From: Jaenimonas drosophilae
Taxonomy: Eukaryota; Euglenozoa; Kinetoplastea; Trypanosomatida; Trypanosomatidae
DNA length: 64,000 bases
NCBI GenBank assembly: GCA_030849065.1
Contig: JASAON010001614.1
Coordinates: forward strand, 1-64,000
Direction: 5' to 3'
Shown here piece by piece: positions 63,421 through 64,000 of this stretch (positions are counted from its first letter, which is position 1; each line of letters opens with the position of its first letter). Position numbers and translations under genes: made by a program. Below the pieces are notes generated by a model that worked only from the letters and a program-made list of their open reading frames with translations, had not been told where the DNA came from and did no database searches.

Positions 63421-64000
63421 ATGCGTCGCGTCTTCACCACTCGCGGGGTTCGTGCGCTCAGTGCGATCGCCGTTGTTGCGCCTCGTTCGGCCCTTCCCTC
63501 CCCATCCATGACCGTGGCCCGCTGCTTCCAGTCTGGTGGTGCTTACCCGCCTGGTGGCGTACCTCCAGAGCTGCGTGCGCCGCACGGTGCCGAAGCTGCT
63601 ATGGGCCAGCCCCCTGCGATGGAGGAAGACTTTCAGCCACCCCAGAAGCCAACAGAGGCACCCAAGTACTTCACCATCAACACCAATGAGAAGGGCATCG
63701 CCCACATTCAGCTCGCCCGCCCACCCGTCAACGCCCTCAGCCTGGAGGTGCTGCAGGAGCTCAACCAGTGGCTCTTGTGGATGGGCAGCAGTGAGGAGAG
63801 CAAGGCCATCGTCTTCTCTTCTGCCTCCCCGACCGTCTTCAGCTCCGGTATGGATCTGGCTGAGCTTCACAACCCCAACCCAAGCCGCTTCACCACCTTT
63901 TGGCAAGCCTTCCAGGAAACGTGGCTCATCTTCAACAGCTTCCCCAAGCCCATCATCGCCGCCATCACGGGCAACGCCCCCGCTGGTGGTTGTGTCTTGG
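63421..64000 (+). CDS. Mitochondrial enoyl-CoA delta isomerase / hydratase-family protein (3' end outside window)
   Basis: The first 193 codons of a crotonase-fold enzyme, cut by the window edge. The N-terminus (MRRVFTTRGVRALSAIAVVA) is Arg/Ala/Ser-rich without acidic residues, as in a mitochondrial targeting peptide. It is followed by a Pro/Gly-rich spacer and then the fold: KYFTINTNEKGIAHIQLARP, PVNALSLEVLQELNQWL, AIVFSSASPTVFSSGMDLAE (first oxyanion-hole segment) and PIIAAITGNAPAGGCVL (second). The PVNAL and APAGG motifs fit 3,2-trans-enoyl-CoA isomerases, which act in beta-oxidation of unsaturated fatty acids. The catalytic Glu expected further on is not in the window. A T-rich tract (63389-63407) precedes the ATG at 63421, with the nearest AGs upstream of it. 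Confidence 0.85.
   Translation, partial: MRRVFTTRGVRALSAIAVVAPRSALPSPSMTVARCFQSGGAYPPGGVPPELRAPHGAEAAMGQPPAMEEDFQPPQKPTEAPKYFTINTNEKGIAHIQLARPPVNALSLEVLQELNQWLLWMGSSEESKAIVFSSASPTVFSSGMDLAELHNPNPSRFTTFWQAFQETWLIFNSFPKPIIAAITGNAPAGGCVL

Overview
The window looks like nuclear DNA of a kinetoplastid-type euglenozoan. Every gene I can call with confidence (25) lies on the + strand and nearly all are single open frames. Long T/C-rich tracts ending in AG often precede start codons, as expected for polycistronic transcription with spliced-leader trans-splicing. The ubiquitin-eL40 fusion at 49324 carries A14, A19, E52 and A57 in ubiquitin and a 52-residue eL40 tail of the trypanosomatid type. The genus cannot be fixed from sequence alone. 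No tRNA, rRNA, spliced-leader RNA, CRISPR array or insertion sequence was seen. Triplet repeats (CAA, CAT/GAT) and CA/TG microsatellites are common both inside genes and between them.

Region 1 (1-13.1 kb) is ordinary housekeeping: a possible gene tail at the left edge, a PAK1IP1/Mak11-like WD40 ribosome-assembly factor, an unrecognised Gln/Pro-rich protein, symplekin (3'-end processing scaffold), a gephyrin-order MogA-MoeA fusion for molybdenum cofactor synthesis, and a 56-residue single-span membrane protein.

Region 2 (13.8-41.9 kb, continued at 53.7-57.9 kb) is the notable part: a same-strand array of twelve paralogous genes of 262-763 codons. Each has low-complexity linkers and three short conserved blocks in a fixed order: A, [FY]PEALPS...GTAVID; B, GG-x-[IV]-[IV]-F-[ST]-D-[DEQSR]-[FY]; C, RPLFRR-x2-S-x3-YGRG-x-Y. 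I do not recognise the family. The first member has an N-terminal membrane span. The members at the two ends of the main block and at the far end are the most degenerate. Spacers are 0.7-3.2 kb and hold strong hairpins plus a few exon-like stretches.

Region 3 (44.0-52.7 kb) interrupts the array with a second group: two proteins with a non-cleavable ubiquitin-like N-terminus, the genuine ubiquitin-eL40 gene, and a protein of repeated amphipathic helices. The helical modules recur in all three non-ubiquitin members. One CDS contains an assembly ambiguity (N at 51005) inside a 105-bp tandem repeat.

Region 4 (59.0-64.0 kb) returns to metabolism and housekeeping: phosphatidylethanolamine N-methyltransferase, a leucine-rich-repeat-like protein, a divergent M1-type metallopeptidase, and the start of a mitochondrial enoyl-CoA isomerase cut by the window edge.
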